From positions 1 to 5,704 of the forward strand of contig CALFBL010000161.1 of NCBI GenBank assembly GCA_937951695.1: a stretch of DNA of 5,704 nt. Reading direction: 5' to 3'. The position numbers and the translations under genes were made by a program. A model generated the notes under the pieces. That model was given only the letters and a program-made list of their open reading frames with translations, was not told the DNA's origin and ran no database searches. Positions 5,314-5,704 of the stretch are shown in pieces (within the stretch, counting starts at the first letter, position 1; the number at the start of each line of letters is the position of its first letter). This stretch comes from an uncultured Granulosicoccaceae bacterium (GTDB taxonomy: Bacteria; Pseudomonadota; Gammaproteobacteria; Granulosicoccales; Granulosicoccaceae).

Positions 5314-5704
5314 ATGACCCGATATCTCAGTGGTAACGACGATCGAGTGCCCGTGTTGTTTGCTCTTAGTCTGGTGACCTTATTGGTTGCCTGCGGAGAC
5401 GGAAGCAGCCTGAAGGACGAAGCACTCAAAGCTCAAATTGCGGCAGGAGACTCTGCTGCGCCGGAACTCGGTGCCGCGAACCCGGATCTTCTCGGCCCGC
5501 CACCGACAGAAATTCGACCCTCGATCAGCGTCGCTCAGTTGGCGAATGACCGTTCACAGACCGTCGGCTTCGCCCAAAGTGTGGCGGACGATCCGTCGCT
5601 GCTGACTGCACCTGACGCCGTGCAGGAACCTGCCACCCAGCCAGAACCTGCCACCCAGCCAGAGCCCGACTCCCAGCCAGAGCCCGACTCCCAGCCAGAG
5701 CCTG
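5314..5704 (+). CDS. Lipoprotein with Gln-Pro-Glu-Pro repeat linker (3' end beyond window)
   Basis: The frame is open from the ATG at 5314 to the window edge, giving 130 codons. The N-terminus has a hydrophobic core (VLFALSLVTLLVAC) with a lipobox LVAC at residues 24-27. Cys27 would be lipidated, and Gly at +2 favours transport to the outer membrane. Residues 28-103 are polar, Ala/Asp-rich and without a recognisable fold. From about residue 104 the chain turns into tandem six-residue repeats (Q-P-E-P-[AD]-[TS]), probably an extended spacer that carries a downstream domain outside the window. GGAAG lies only two bases before the ATG, so the ribosome site is poor. The region after the lipid Cys (CGDGSSLKDEALKAQI) resembles that of the GH16-like lipoprotein (CGDNGLEELQKERIQA), suggesting relatedness. 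The C-terminal domain cannot be known from here; a second GH16 domain is a guess. Confidence 0.75.
   Translation, partial: MTRYLSGNDDRVPVLFALSLVTLLVACGDGSSLKDEALKAQIAAGDSAAPELGAANPDLLGPPPTEIRPSISVAQLANDRSQTVGFAQSVADDPSLLTAPDAVQEPATQPEPATQPEPDSQPEPDSQPEP
5623..5704 (+). repeat. In-frame 18-bp tandem repeat encoding Q-P-E-P-[AD]-[TS]
   Basis: The array starts with a 15-bp partial unit at 5623. Units of 18 bp follow: one CAGCCAGAACCTGCCACC type, then two identical CAGCCAGAGCCCGACTCC units, then a partial unit cut by the window edge. The identical copies suggest recent expansion by slippage or unequal exchange. Each unit keeps the reading frame, so copy-number change would alter only the length of the protein's linker. 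Confidence 0.9.

Noticed and set aside
1..5704. CRISPR arrays, tRNA or rRNA genes, insertion sequences, phage genes
   Set aside because: I saw no spaced direct repeats, tRNA-like cloverleaf, transposase motif or integrase in the window.

Overview
The window looks like DNA from a Gram-negative, probably marine, gammaproteobacterium, with a foreign scrap at its left edge. The gammaproteobacterial call rests on SdhB, the SdhE-YgfX neighbour pair (a gammaproteobacterial hallmark), the overlapping pdxJ-acpS pair and several lipoprotein or outer-membrane type proteins. I cannot name a genus from sequence alone.

Layout. (1) About 1-316, minus strand: an internal piece of an aa3-type cytochrome c oxidase subunit I gene (ctaD) that reads like an alphaproteobacterial protein. 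It stops abruptly at about 314-318 and is joined head to head to the 3' third of a succinate dehydrogenase iron-sulfur gene (sdhB, plus strand). Both genes are cut in mid-domain, so the joint is most simply an assembly or amplification chimera and the real upstream neighbour of sdhB is unknown. (2) 317-2525, plus strand: a compact housekeeping run, sdhB (partial) - sdhE - ygfX-like - pdxJ - acpS, with gaps of 33 and 10 bp and two overlaps. It serves respiratory complex II assembly, pyridoxal phosphate synthesis and acyl carrier protein activation. (3) 2556-5096, minus strand, convergent with acpS: two genes in one probable operon. First comes a 505-residue protein with signal peptide, four-cysteine N-terminal domain, long Ala/Thr/Pro-rich linker and C-terminal outer-membrane beta-barrel. 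Second is a GH16-fold lipoprotein whose catalytic nucleophile motif is destroyed. (4) 5097-5313: a divergent intergenic region with two neat inverted repeats. (5) 5314 to the end, plus strand: a third exported protein, a lipoprotein with a Gln-Pro-Glu-Pro repeat linker, cut by the window edge.

The right half is the part worth attention. An outer-membrane barrel with an extended periplasmic part, a catalytically dead GH16 lipoprotein and a second lipoprotein with a long linker surround one shared control region. The simplest hypothesis is a cell-envelope system that binds or handles a glycan instead of degrading it. This is inference; I do not recognise the set as a named system.
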